Under the pieces are notes generated by a model. That model saw only the letters and a program-made list of their open reading frames with translations. It was not told the DNA's origin and did no database searches. From Candidatus Segatella violae (GTDB lineage Bacteria > Bacteroidota > Bacteroidia > Bacteroidales > Bacteroidaceae), in assembly GCA_002440225.1 (NCBI GenBank), contig DJSH01000086.1, positions 3,271-25,670 on the forward strand: DNA of 22,400 bases, written 5' to 3'. Of the stretch, positions 16,452-22,400 are shown in pieces. Positions within the stretch are counted from its first letter, which is position 1, and the number at the start of each line of letters is the position of its first letter. The translations under genes were made by a program, and so were the position numbers.

Positions 16452-17840
16452 CTATTCTTTAGGAACATAGTTGAGATACATATCAAAGTTCTCCTTCATC
16501 ATATCAACGGAGCGCATGGTTCCACCTGCGCATCCCTTGCATTCGCCCTTGCTGTTGAAAAGCAAGTATGAAGGGAAACTCTCGGAAAGGTTGTATTTGG
16601 TCACAACAGCATCACCTTGCTTGCTCTTGGCATCCACAAACATACAAAGGAAGTTCTTGTTGAGATAGTCGGCAATGGCTGCATCATTGAAAGAATATTT
16701 CTCCACATACTCCGACTTATAATCGCCATCCGTAAAGAACACCATTAAGTTTTTCTTCTTGGCCTTTGCCACCTTGATGCCTTTCTCGACATCTGTACCT
16801 GCCAAGAACTTCACCTTAGTCTTAGGAGTCGCTTTAGGAGAAGCCGTCAAGTTGGCTTGGCGCTCTGTTCTGGCCTTGGCTTCTGCCTCTTGTTGCATTC
16901 TTTCCATCATGGTATATCTATCCTCCTTACCCAACAAGGCATCGGTCAAAGCCTTAGCCAAACCTTCCACGTTGTTACTTCCCACGATTCGGTTGTACTC
17001 TGTGCCATCAGGATTCAAAATCAGATAAGTAGGGAATGCCTTGACTTTGAATTTCTCCACCAATTCCTTGGCATCGGCATCATGATCAACATCCACGGCA
17101 TAGTTGACAAAAGTATAATTCATCATGTTTCCAACACGTGTATCACGGAAGGTTGTCTTGTTCATCTGCATACAAGCGTGACACCAAGTAGCCCAGAAAT
17201 CCACGAGTACTCGCTTGTTCTCACGCTTAGCCTGCGCCAAGACATCGGCAAAACGAACTTCCGAACCCTTGATGAAATTCACGCCCTTGCCCTCGTCTAT
17301 AATGGTATCTTTCGCAGTAGTCTGCTGTTCTTGTTCCTCTTGTTTAGCTTTTTGAGCCTCCTCTTTAGATATAGGAGCCTCACCCTGCAAGATACGCTCG
17401 CAACGCTTTTGGAACTCATCCTGCATCGCCATGCCCTCAAAGCGGTTCATCTCCTTGCCATCGGCATCAAAAAAGATAAAGGTAGGATAAGCCTTTACCT
17501 TAAAAGCCTTGTTACGCTCCGGACCTTCTCCATGCTCCATATCAAGCTGTATACAAACAAAATTCTCGTTCATAAACTTACCAAGGTTCTCATCTGGGAA
17601 AACACTCTTGGCCATATAACGGCATGGACCGCACCAAAGGGTGTAACAATCCACCATCAGTTTTTTGTTTTCCTTCTTCGCCTTTGCCAAAGCTTCCGCA
17701 AAGGTTCCCTTGAAGAATTGAGTGCCATTGGCATTACTTGCAGCCTTGGCTTGTTGTACTTGTGGCATCGCAAACGCCGAAGAGGCTATTGGCATCATCA
17801 GCATACTTGCCACTGTCAAAATCAAAAGTTTTTTGTTCAT
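16452..17840 (-). CDS. Exported triple-thioredoxin-fold protein heading the SusCD operon
   Basis: A 462-residue exported protein (signal peptide about 1-24, SSAFA-MPQ, no lipobox). It has three thioredoxin-like domains. Domain 1 (about 40-152) has WCGPC with Cys70 and Cys73 and cis-Pro119. Domain 2 (about 190-303) has WCHAC with Cys220 and Cys223 and cis-Pro270. Domain 3 (about 343-460) keeps cis-Pro423 but reads FFTDGDYKSEY where the CxxC should be; a different pair, Cys434-Lys-Gly-Cys437, lies after the cis-proline. Charged Glu/Gln/Lys linkers join them (155-175 and 312-330). The first two should reduce or exchange disulfides in the periplasm, while the third is probably redox-inactive or a binding module. 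It is the first gene after the sigma/FecR terminator and the start of the SusCD operon. A DsbD-like or other electron donor is not in the window. Confidence 0.88.
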   Translation of the reverse strand: MNKKLLILTVASMLMMPIASSAFAMPQVQQAKAASNANGTQFFKGTFAEALAKAKKENKKLMVDCYTLWCGPCRYMAKSVFPDENLGKFMNENFVCIQLDMEHGEGPERNKAFKVKAYPTFIFFDADGKEMNRFEGMAMQDEFQKRCERILQGEAPISKEEAQKAKQEEQEQQTTAKDTIIDEGKGVNFIKGSEVRFADVLAQAKRENKRVLVDFWATWCHACMQMNKTTFRDTRVGNMMNYTFVNYAVDVDHDADAKELVEKFKVKAFPTYLILNPDGTEYNRIVGSNNVEGLAKALTDALLGKEDRYTMMERMQQEAEAKARTERQANLTASPKATPKTKVKFLAGTDVEKGIKVAKAKKKNLMVFFTDGDYKSEYVEKYSFNDAAIADYLNKNFLCMFVDAKSKQGDAVVTKYNLSESFPSYLLFNSKGECKGCAGGTMRSVDMMKENFDMYLNYVPKE

Positions 17841-17841
17841 A

Positions 17842-17889
17842 ACTCTTTGTCCTTTTTATAATGTTTTACTATAAAAGCGGACAAAGAGT
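17842..17889 (-). promoter_or_regulatory. Long inverted repeat immediately before the thioredoxin start codon
   Basis: An 11-bp perfect repeat, ACTCTTTGTCC (17842-17852) with GGACAAAGAGT (17879-17889), encloses a second pair, TTTTATA (17854-17860) with TATAAAA (17870-17876), around a 9-nt loop. The inner end is 1 nt from the start codon, so in the mRNA it would cover the AAGGA-like ribosome-binding region. It could equally be a DNA operator or part of the ECF sigma target promoter. Confidence 0.6.
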
Positions 17890-17903
17890 AACATCGGGCA
17901 CCC

Positions 17904-17939
17904 TAAAAATTAAAATAATCTATATTTTCTTAGATTATT
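17904..17939 (-). terminator. Terminator at the end of the sigma-FecR unit
   Basis: AATAATCTA (17914-17922) and TAGATTATT (17931-17939) form a 9-bp stem with an 8-nt loop that overlaps the fecR stop codon. On the minus strand it is followed by TTAATTTTTAG. The stem is A/T-rich, so termination may be partial. It suggests that the thioredoxin-SusCD genes have their own promoter. Confidence 0.5.
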
Positions 17940-18996
17940 CTATCAAAATGGTATTATTATGCAGTTTTACTTTATTATTTGAAATTTCATTCAGCATTTT
18001 TAATGCCTCTCCTATTCCTTTCCGTCGATCATACATGTAACGCAAATGCGTATTTAGTAACTTTTCATCATGACAAACGACATTCACATTGTACCAACTG
18101 CCTAGTTGGAGGACAATTTCCCGCAAAGACGCATCATTAAAAAGCTGAATACCATCCCTCCAACATGCCACATCGTCTGTATCAACATGACTGACCTTGA
18201 TTTCACCTTTCTCATTCATCGTCGCATCCTCTCCTGGCATGATGATCTTACTTGCAGACGGAGTTCCCTTCTCAGATGCCAAGCAAGACATCACCTTAAC
18301 CTTTCCTTCCACCAAGGTAACATGCGGATGGCTTGAGTTAGAGGCTTCAATATTAAACTCCGTGCCCAACACGCAGGTCTGCATGTCGCTAGTCTTTACG
18401 ATAAAAGGATGATGAACATCATGAGTCACTTTAAAATATCCCTCCCCTTGCAATTCTACCTCTCTATTCTTGCCTTTAAATACTGTTGGATAAGTAAGAC
18501 GGCTATTGGCATTGAGCCACACTTGAGAGCCATCAGCCAAGGTCAATTTCATATCCTTGCCTTCTGGCACGACCACCGTGTGACGTTCTACTTTCGTAGA
18601 AGAAGGTAAGGTCATTTCATGGTCCACGACCACTCGTTCATTATTCTGATTATCCAAAATTACAATTTCAGCAACTTGTTTTCTTGCTTCATAGAGAGCA
18701 TCTGGAGTTGCCTTTTGCAATTTTAAAGAAACCATAAAGATAATGAAAGCTATCGCTGCAACAGTACCAATAGTCATCCATAATGTACGAATGGAGAAAC
18801 GACCCACTTTTAGGATTTCATTCTGGGAAGTTGTTTCGCTATCGCCAGTAGGCACAACCATGCGAGCGACAAGTTTATTCCACTCCTCATTCCTGTCAGG
18901 AGCCTCCAACTTGTCTCTCATCAGAGCTTCGGTAATCATTTGCTCTATAGAGCTTTGCTCAATCTCGTTTACATTATCTCGTTTTTTATCTGACAT
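17935..18996 (-). CDS. FecR-family anti-sigma factor / transmembrane signal transducer
   Basis: A 353-residue inner-membrane regulator. The cytoplasmic part (1-70) binds the sigma factor, a single membrane helix spans about 71-93, and the periplasmic FecR domain (about 140-235) carries the hallmark VPEGKDMKLTLADGSQVWLNANSRLTYP pattern and ELQGEGYFKV. A C-terminal DUF4974-like segment (about 283-352) with FNDASLREIVLQLGSWYNV ends the protein and probably contacts the STN domain of SusC. It holds the ECF sigma factor until the transporter reports substrate. It follows the sigma gene by 67 nt and precedes a terminator-like hairpin. Unlike many SusC-linked FecR proteins it has a fairly long N-terminal region. 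Confidence 0.95.
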   Translation of the reverse strand: MSDKKRDNVNEIEQSSIEQMITEALMRDKLEAPDRNEEWNKLVARMVVPTGDSETTSQNEILKVGRFSIRTLWMTIGTVAAIAFIIFMVSLKLQKATPDALYEARKQVAEIVILDNQNNERVVVDHEMTLPSSTKVERHTVVVPEGKDMKLTLADGSQVWLNANSRLTYPTVFKGKNREVELQGEGYFKVTHDVHHPFIVKTSDMQTCVLGTEFNIEASNSSHPHVTLVEGKVKVMSCLASEKGTPSASKIIMPGEDATMNEKGEIKVSHVDTDDVACWRDGIQLFNDASLREIVLQLGSWYNVNVVCHDEKLLNTHLRYMYDRRKGIGEALKMLNEISNNKVKLHNNTILIE

Positions 18997-19063
18997 TTTA
19001 TCTATTTCTTATTATATATAAAGCGATTCTTTAGGGATTAAAGGTACTTGAGAAATCATATCT

Positions 19064-19564
19064 TTAACTTTTTTTGTTGGAGTTCAACTTTTCTCTGAAA
19101 AACTTCAATGCTTGCATCACGTGCTTCTTGACCGCACTCTCGCTGATGCCAAATTCTTTTGCAACCTCACCATACTTCTTCCCTTTTAAATAATGCGCTT
19201 CCAGAATATCACGAGTACGCGGAGATAAAAACTCCATAAGTTTCAGTATTTGCTCCACCAGTTCCTCATGTTCCAAGAATCCCATGGTTTCTTCAACTGT
19301 CTCGGAGGTATAAGCTATATAATTGGAATAACGTTGATGAACAGCTTGCTTGCGATAATAGTCAGTACAGCGATGCCGAACACTAACAAATAAGTAATTA
19401 CAAGCTTCATTTGCTTGCAAATGAGAATTGTGAGTAAAAAGGTATTCAAAACTATCAGACACAATGTCCCTCGCAGCCTCCTCATCATGAAGAAGGCTGA
19501 GTGCCCAATAATATATTTTCGAATAGTTTTCCTTAAAAAATCCCTCAAATTCCGTTGCTTGCAT
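19064..19564 (-). CDS. ECF-type RNA polymerase sigma factor (SusC/FecR-linked, sigma-70 family)
   Basis: A 166-residue ECF sigma factor of normal length. Region sigma-2 spans about 6-73, including EEAARDIVSDSFEYLF and CNYLFVSVRHRCTDYYRK, and region sigma-4 about 103-157 with the helix-turn-helix GKKYGEVAKEFGISESAVKKHVMQALKFFRE. It should direct RNA polymerase to the thioredoxin-SusCD operon when FecR releases it. The ATG at 19564 fits the family start; a longer in-frame reading to 19636 adds a Phe-rich leader foreign to these proteins and would overlap the promoter box at 19610. It is paired with the fecR gene 67 nt downstream and divergent from RNase R. Confidence 0.94.
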   Translation of the reverse strand: MQATEFEGFFKENYSKIYYWALSLLHDEEAARDIVSDSFEYLFTHNSHLQANEACNYLFVSVRHRCTDYYRKQAVHQRYSNYIAYTSETVEETMGFLEHEELVEQILKLMEFLSPRTRDILEAHYLKGKKYGEVAKEFGISESAVKKHVMQALKFFREKLNSNKKS

Positions 19565-19609
19565 CTGTTTTCTATTTTCTCGAAATAACCTCGCTTCTCT
19601 TTTCGGCTG

Positions 19610-19617
19610 CAAACTTA
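19610..19617 (-). promoter_or_regulatory. Putative -7 box for the sigma-fecR unit
   Basis: TAAGTTTG on the minus strand fits TAnnTTTG exactly and lies 45 nt upstream of the sigma-factor ATG. No good -33 element is seen at 19-21 nt; ATTG at 19634-19637 is 16 nt away. This suggests expression from the housekeeping sigma factor. Confidence 0.4.
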
Positions 19618-19689
19618 TGAAAAAAAATTGGAACAATTGTCCTTTTTATTACATATTTAATAAAAAACGAAAAAAAAATGGCTAGAAAG

Positions 19690-19720
19690 TTTGAAATCTG
19701 CATTTTTTTTTGTTTCTTTG
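19690..19720 (+). promoter_or_regulatory. Putative promoter for RNase R
   Basis: TTTG (19690-19693), a 19-nt spacer and TTTCTTTG (19713-19720) give a near-consensus Bacteroidota promoter, with one mismatch in the -7 box. A second reading uses TTTG at 19717-19720 as the -33 with GTAATTTG at 19741-19748. Either gives a leader of several tens of nucleotides before the ATG at 19815. Confidence 0.45.
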
Positions 19721-19814
19721 CACAAGGTAAACTGCATTCGGTAATTTGAAAGCGAACTTTCATTGCACTCGTTTGCATTGTCTATGCCTTAAAAAACTAT
19801 TAATCTTTATAATT

Positions 19815-22112
19815 ATGGGAAAAGGTAAAAAAGGTGGCAAGAGAATGAACAAGGCGCAGCTCACAGAGATGCTCCAGGAGTTCTTTGCTGAGAGGCCGGG
19901 CGAAGTGCTCAGCTTCAAAGAGATATTCCGTTCCCTCCATCTCACCACGCATCCGCTCAAAATGCTGGCCATCGACATCATGGAGGAAATGGCATGGGAC
20001 GACTACTTGGTGAAAGTAAGTGACAACTCGTATCGACTCAACCAGAGCGTACAGGTGATGGAGGGTAAGTTCGTGCGCAAAGCAAACGGCAAAAACTCGA
20101 TTATCCCAGATGGCTCTGAGACGCCTATCTTCGTTTCGGAGCGCAACTCCATGGGGGCTCTCAATGGCGACCATGTGGAGTTCACCTTCCTGGCGCGTCG
20201 AAAGAACCACATCAAGGAGGCGCAAGTCAACAAGATTCTAGAACGTGCCAAGGATACTTTCGTTGGCAGACTCAAGGTTGACAAAGATGTAGCTTATCTC
20301 GTAACCCCAGGTACGGTCTTCGCCCACAACATCATCATCCCGAAGCGCAAGCTCAAGGGAGGCAAGACTGACGACAAGGCGGTAGTGAAGATCACTGAGT
20401 GGCCTGACGGTGAATACAAGAGTCCTATCGGTGAGGTGGTAGACATCCTCGGACAAACGGGTGACAACGATGTGGAGATGAATTCCATCCTCGCCCAATA
20501 CGGTCTGCCATACAAGTATCCGAAGAACGTGGAGGATGCCGCCAACAAGATTACGGGCGAAATCACCGAACAAGACTACAAGGAGCGCGAGGACTTCCGC
20601 AAGGTGTTCACCTGCACCATCGACCCGAAGGATGCCAAGGACTTCGACGATGCCCTCAGCATCCAGCAGTTGGAGAATGGCAATTGGCAGGTGGGTGTAC
20701 ACATCGCCGATGTCTCCCACTACGTAACCGAGGGAAGCATCATCGACAAAGAGGCTGTGAAGCGTGCAACTTCTGTTTATCTCGTAGATCGCACCATTCC
20801 GATGCTGCCAGAGCGTCTGTGTAATTTCATCTGCTCTCTCCGTCCAAACGAAGAAAAACTTACCTACAGCGTCATCTTCGAGCTTGACAACAATGCCGTG
20901 GTCAAGAACTATCGCATCGTACATACAGTCATCGAGAGCAACCGCCGCTATAAATACGAAGAGGTCCAGGAATTGCTCGAAGCCAACGGTGTAGTGGATG
21001 GTACGGGTACACCAGCACCAGCTGAAACCAAGGAGCATCCATACCAGGGAGAGAATGCCCTCCAGCTCATCACCCTCGACCGACTCGCCAAGAAACTGCG
21101 TGCGGCAAGATTCAAGAATGGCTCCGTGAAGTTCGACCGTGAGGAATTGCACTTCGATGTCGACGAGAAGGGCAAGCCTATCCGCTGCTATTACAAGCGC
21201 TCCAAGGATGCCAACAAACTCGTGGAGGAGTTTATGCTCCTCGCCAACCGTACGGTAGCTGAGAGCATCGGAAAGGTCAAGAAAGGCAAGAAGCCTAAGA
21301 CCTTGCCTTACCGTATCCACGACAATCCTGACCCTCAGAAGTTGGAGACCCTGCGTGAATTCGTGGTGAAGTTCGGTTACAAGATGAAGACCGAAGCAAC
21401 CAAGGGCGCAACAGCCAAGAGCCTGAACAAGTTGATGGCAGACTGCGATGGCAAGCCTGAGAGCAATCTGATTCAGATGGTGGCTCTCCGTGCCATGATG
21501 AAAGCCAAGTACTCCGTACATAACATCGGTCACTTTGGCTTGGCATTCGAGTATTACACCCACTTCACCTCTCCTATCCGCCGTTATCCAGACACGATGG
21601 TTCATCGCCTGCTCACCAAGTATGCTGCCGGTGGCAGAAGTGCGAACGAGAAGCATTACGAGGAACTTTGCGAGCACTGCTCAGACATGGAGCAGATTGC
21701 ACAAAACGCAGAACGAGACAGCATCAAGTATAAGATGGTAGAATTCATGGGCGACAAGCTTGGCGAGGAATTTGATGCCCACATCAGTGGCATTACCACA
21801 TACGGCATCTACGCCACCATCGACGAGAACCATTGCGAAGGTATGATTCCAATGCGAGACATCGCAGGAGATTACTACGACTTCGACGAGAAGAACTTCT
21901 GCCTAATCGGTCGTCGCCATCATAACAAATATTCATTGGGCGATGCCATCCGCATCAAGGTGGCGCAAGCCAACCTAGAGAAGAAACAACTCGATTTCAC
22001 CCTAGCTGGTGATTCTGCTCCTGTAAGCAAGGAAAAGCCTGCTCCTGTATCAATATCCAAGAAGGCTAAGAAGAGCAAGCAGAAGACACGTAATCATCGT
22101 AAAAGCAAATAA
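19815..22112 (+). CDS. rnr: Ribonuclease R (RNB-family 3'-5' exoribonuclease)
   Basis: A 765-residue RNase R, a processive exonuclease that degrades structured RNA and takes part in mRNA, rRNA and stable-RNA turnover. The order is an N-terminal winged-helix domain (about 12-75), cold-shock/OB domains (about 80-235), the RNB catalytic domain (about 260-600) and an S1 domain (about 650-730). The magnesium-binding aspartates are in TIDPKDAKDFDDA (Asp270, Asp276, Asp278, Asp279), and YTHFTSPIRRYPD (581-593) is the conserved RNB signature. A Lys/Arg-rich tail (about 738-765) follows, as in many RNase R proteins. The ATG at 19815 was chosen because it gives the basic MGKGKKGGKR lead into the winged helix; an in-frame reading from 19746 adds an unlikely Cys/Leu-rich leader. 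It is a single-gene unit ended by hairpins at 22111-22183. Confidence 0.96.
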   Translation: MGKGKKGGKRMNKAQLTEMLQEFFAERPGEVLSFKEIFRSLHLTTHPLKMLAIDIMEEMAWDDYLVKVSDNSYRLNQSVQVMEGKFVRKANGKNSIIPDGSETPIFVSERNSMGALNGDHVEFTFLARRKNHIKEAQVNKILERAKDTFVGRLKVDKDVAYLVTPGTVFAHNIIIPKRKLKGGKTDDKAVVKITEWPDGEYKSPIGEVVDILGQTGDNDVEMNSILAQYGLPYKYPKNVEDAANKITGEITEQDYKEREDFRKVFTCTIDPKDAKDFDDALSIQQLENGNWQVGVHIADVSHYVTEGSIIDKEAVKRATSVYLVDRTIPMLPERLCNFICSLRPNEEKLTYSVIFELDNNAVVKNYRIVHTVIESNRRYKYEEVQELLEANGVVDGTGTPAPAETKEHPYQGENALQLITLDRLAKKLRAARFKNGSVKFDREELHFDVDEKGKPIRCYYKRSKDANKLVEEFMLLANRTVAESIGKVKKGKKPKTLPYRIHDNPDPQKLETLREFVVKFGYKMKTEATKGATAKSLNKLMADCDGKPESNLIQMVALRAMMKAKYSVHNIGHFGLAFEYYTHFTSPIRRYPDTMVHRLLTKYAAGGRSANEKHYEELCEHCSDMEQIAQNAERDSIKYKMVEFMGDKLGEEFDAHISGITTYGIYATIDENHCEGMIPMRDIAGDYYDFDEKNFCLIGRRHHNKYSLGDAIRIKVAQANLEKKQLDFTLAGDSAPVSKEKPAPVSISKKAKKSKQKTRNHRKSK

Positions 22113-22135
22113 TAATATCTTCTCTAGATATTATT
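22111..22135. repeat. Perfect 10-bp A/T-rich inverted repeat at the RNase R stop codon
   Basis: AATAATATCT (22111-22120) and AGATATTATT (22126-22135) pair around a 5-nt loop, starting inside the stop codon. It is A/T-rich and lacks a following T run, so it is more likely an mRNA-end stabiliser or weak first hairpin than the main terminator 13 nt further on. Confidence 0.5.
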
Positions 22136-22147
22136 TCATATAAAATA

Positions 22148-22183
22148 AAAGCTGAGCTGTTATTCATACAGTTCAGCTTTTTT
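22148..22183 (+). terminator. Intrinsic terminator of RNase R
   Basis: AAAGCTGAGCTG (22148-22159) pairs with CAGTTCAGCTTT (22169-22180) with one G-U pair and a 9-nt loop, and runs into a T tract of six in total. The A run before the stem makes it potentially active on both strands. Confidence 0.8.
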
Positions 22184-22203
22184 CTTTAACCAATAAAAAA
22201 TCT

Positions 22204-22280
22204 CCCACAGATTTCACAGATCATCACAGATATTTATCAATGAATGAAATCAATCTGTGTCATCTGTGCAGTCTGTGGGG
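22204..22280. repeat. CACAGAT-type intergenic inverted repeat
   Basis: The left arm (22204-22231) holds CCCACAGA, CACAGAT and CACAGAT cores. The right arm (22253-22280) holds the complementary ATCTGTG, ATCTGTG and TCTGTGGG cores in mirrored order, with a 21-nt spacer. The arms match over about 28 nt with a few mismatches. CACAGAT/ATCCGTG-style intergenic repeats are common in Bacteroidota genomes as I recall. No gene is attached. Confidence 0.7.
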
Positions 22281-22400
22281 ACTGAAAAACGTCCAATCTA
22301 CAATAAAGAGATAAAATAAATCAACCATAAGAATGGAAATAAATCCGTGAAATCCGTTTTAGATCGGTAGAACAAATAAAAGAAGCCTCAGAAATCTTTC
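22281..22400. other. Non-coding right edge with a 9-nt tandem ATCCGTG repeat
   Basis: No supported gene. Two tandem 9-nt units, AAATCCGTG and AAATCCGTT, occupy 22341-22358. They resemble the ATCCGTG repeats that often accompany CACAGAT repeats. The rest is A-rich, and the next gene lies beyond the window. Confidence 0.4.

Noticed and set aside
12955..17840. Polysaccharide utilisation locus
   Set aside because: A SusC/SusD pair is present, but no glycoside hydrolase, polysaccharide lyase, sulfatase or hybrid two-component regulator lies in the window.
16857..17861. 334-codon plus-strand open frame opposite the thioredoxin gene
   Set aside because: It is a shadow of the three thioredoxin domains on the other strand, with low-complexity Leu/Phe runs and no own motif.
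20238..21677. Long open frame (479 codons) on the minus strand opposite RNase R
   Set aside because: It lies wholly within a clear RNase R gene, its translation shows no domain, and long antisense frames arise from the codon usage of the sense gene.
22204..22280. CRISPR array
   Set aside because: The repeated CACAGAT cores are only 7 nt, spaced by a few nucleotides and mirrored, with no 20-40-nt unique spacers and no cas genes.

Overview
The window looks like a chromosomal segment of a gut-type Bacteroidota, most likely Prevotella/Segatella. The evidence is a SusC/SusD pair with its own ECF sigma factor and FecR-type anti-sigma factor, many lipoproteins with short lipoboxes, A/T-rich leaders without clear Shine-Dalgarno sequences, and several TAnnTTTG-type -7 promoter boxes. 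I see no rRNA, tRNA, CRISPR array, insertion sequence or phage gene. The genus is an inference from gene style, not from a marker gene.

Layout. (1) 19-3318, minus strand: a three-gene operon of an Lrp/AsnC regulator, a cytoplasmic fusion of a class-I glutamine-amidotransferase-like gamma-glutamyl hydrolase (C26) with an M19 dipeptidase, and a membrane-anchored M28-type glutaminyl cyclase. (2) 3485-6050, minus: three tandem FKBP-type prolyl isomerases predicted to be cytoplasmic, lipoprotein and periplasmic. (3) 6215-6922, plus: a sirtuin lacking the four-cysteine zinc site, followed by a 22-nt-periodic repeat/hairpin block and a terminator. (4) 7120-8820, minus: a Na/Pi-cotransporter family protein with a PhoU-like tail. 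(5) 9058-19564, minus: an ECF sigma-FecR pair with its own terminator, then a five-gene operon of a triple-thioredoxin-fold protein, SusC, SusD, a DUF4843 lipoprotein and a PKD-like lipoprotein. (6) 19815-22112, plus: RNase R, followed by two hairpins and a CACAGAT-type intergenic inverted repeat.

How the genes may work together. SusC carries an N-terminal STN domain, so substrate binding can be relayed through FecR to the ECF sigma factor, which would activate the thioredoxin-susCD operon. SusC, SusD and two accessory lipoproteins match the layout of a Bacteroides four-protein outer-membrane importer that I recall being tied to oligopeptides. With the Lrp-linked dipeptidase fusion nearby, peptide acquisition and processing is a reasonable but unproven theme.

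Most of the window is ordinary Bacteroidota biology. The parts most worth a second look are the C26-M19 fusion, the hairpin directly before the thioredoxin start codon, the triple-thioredoxin protein heading a SusCD operon, and the 22-nt dyad repeats after the sirtuin gene. I found no clearly new defence or mobile system.
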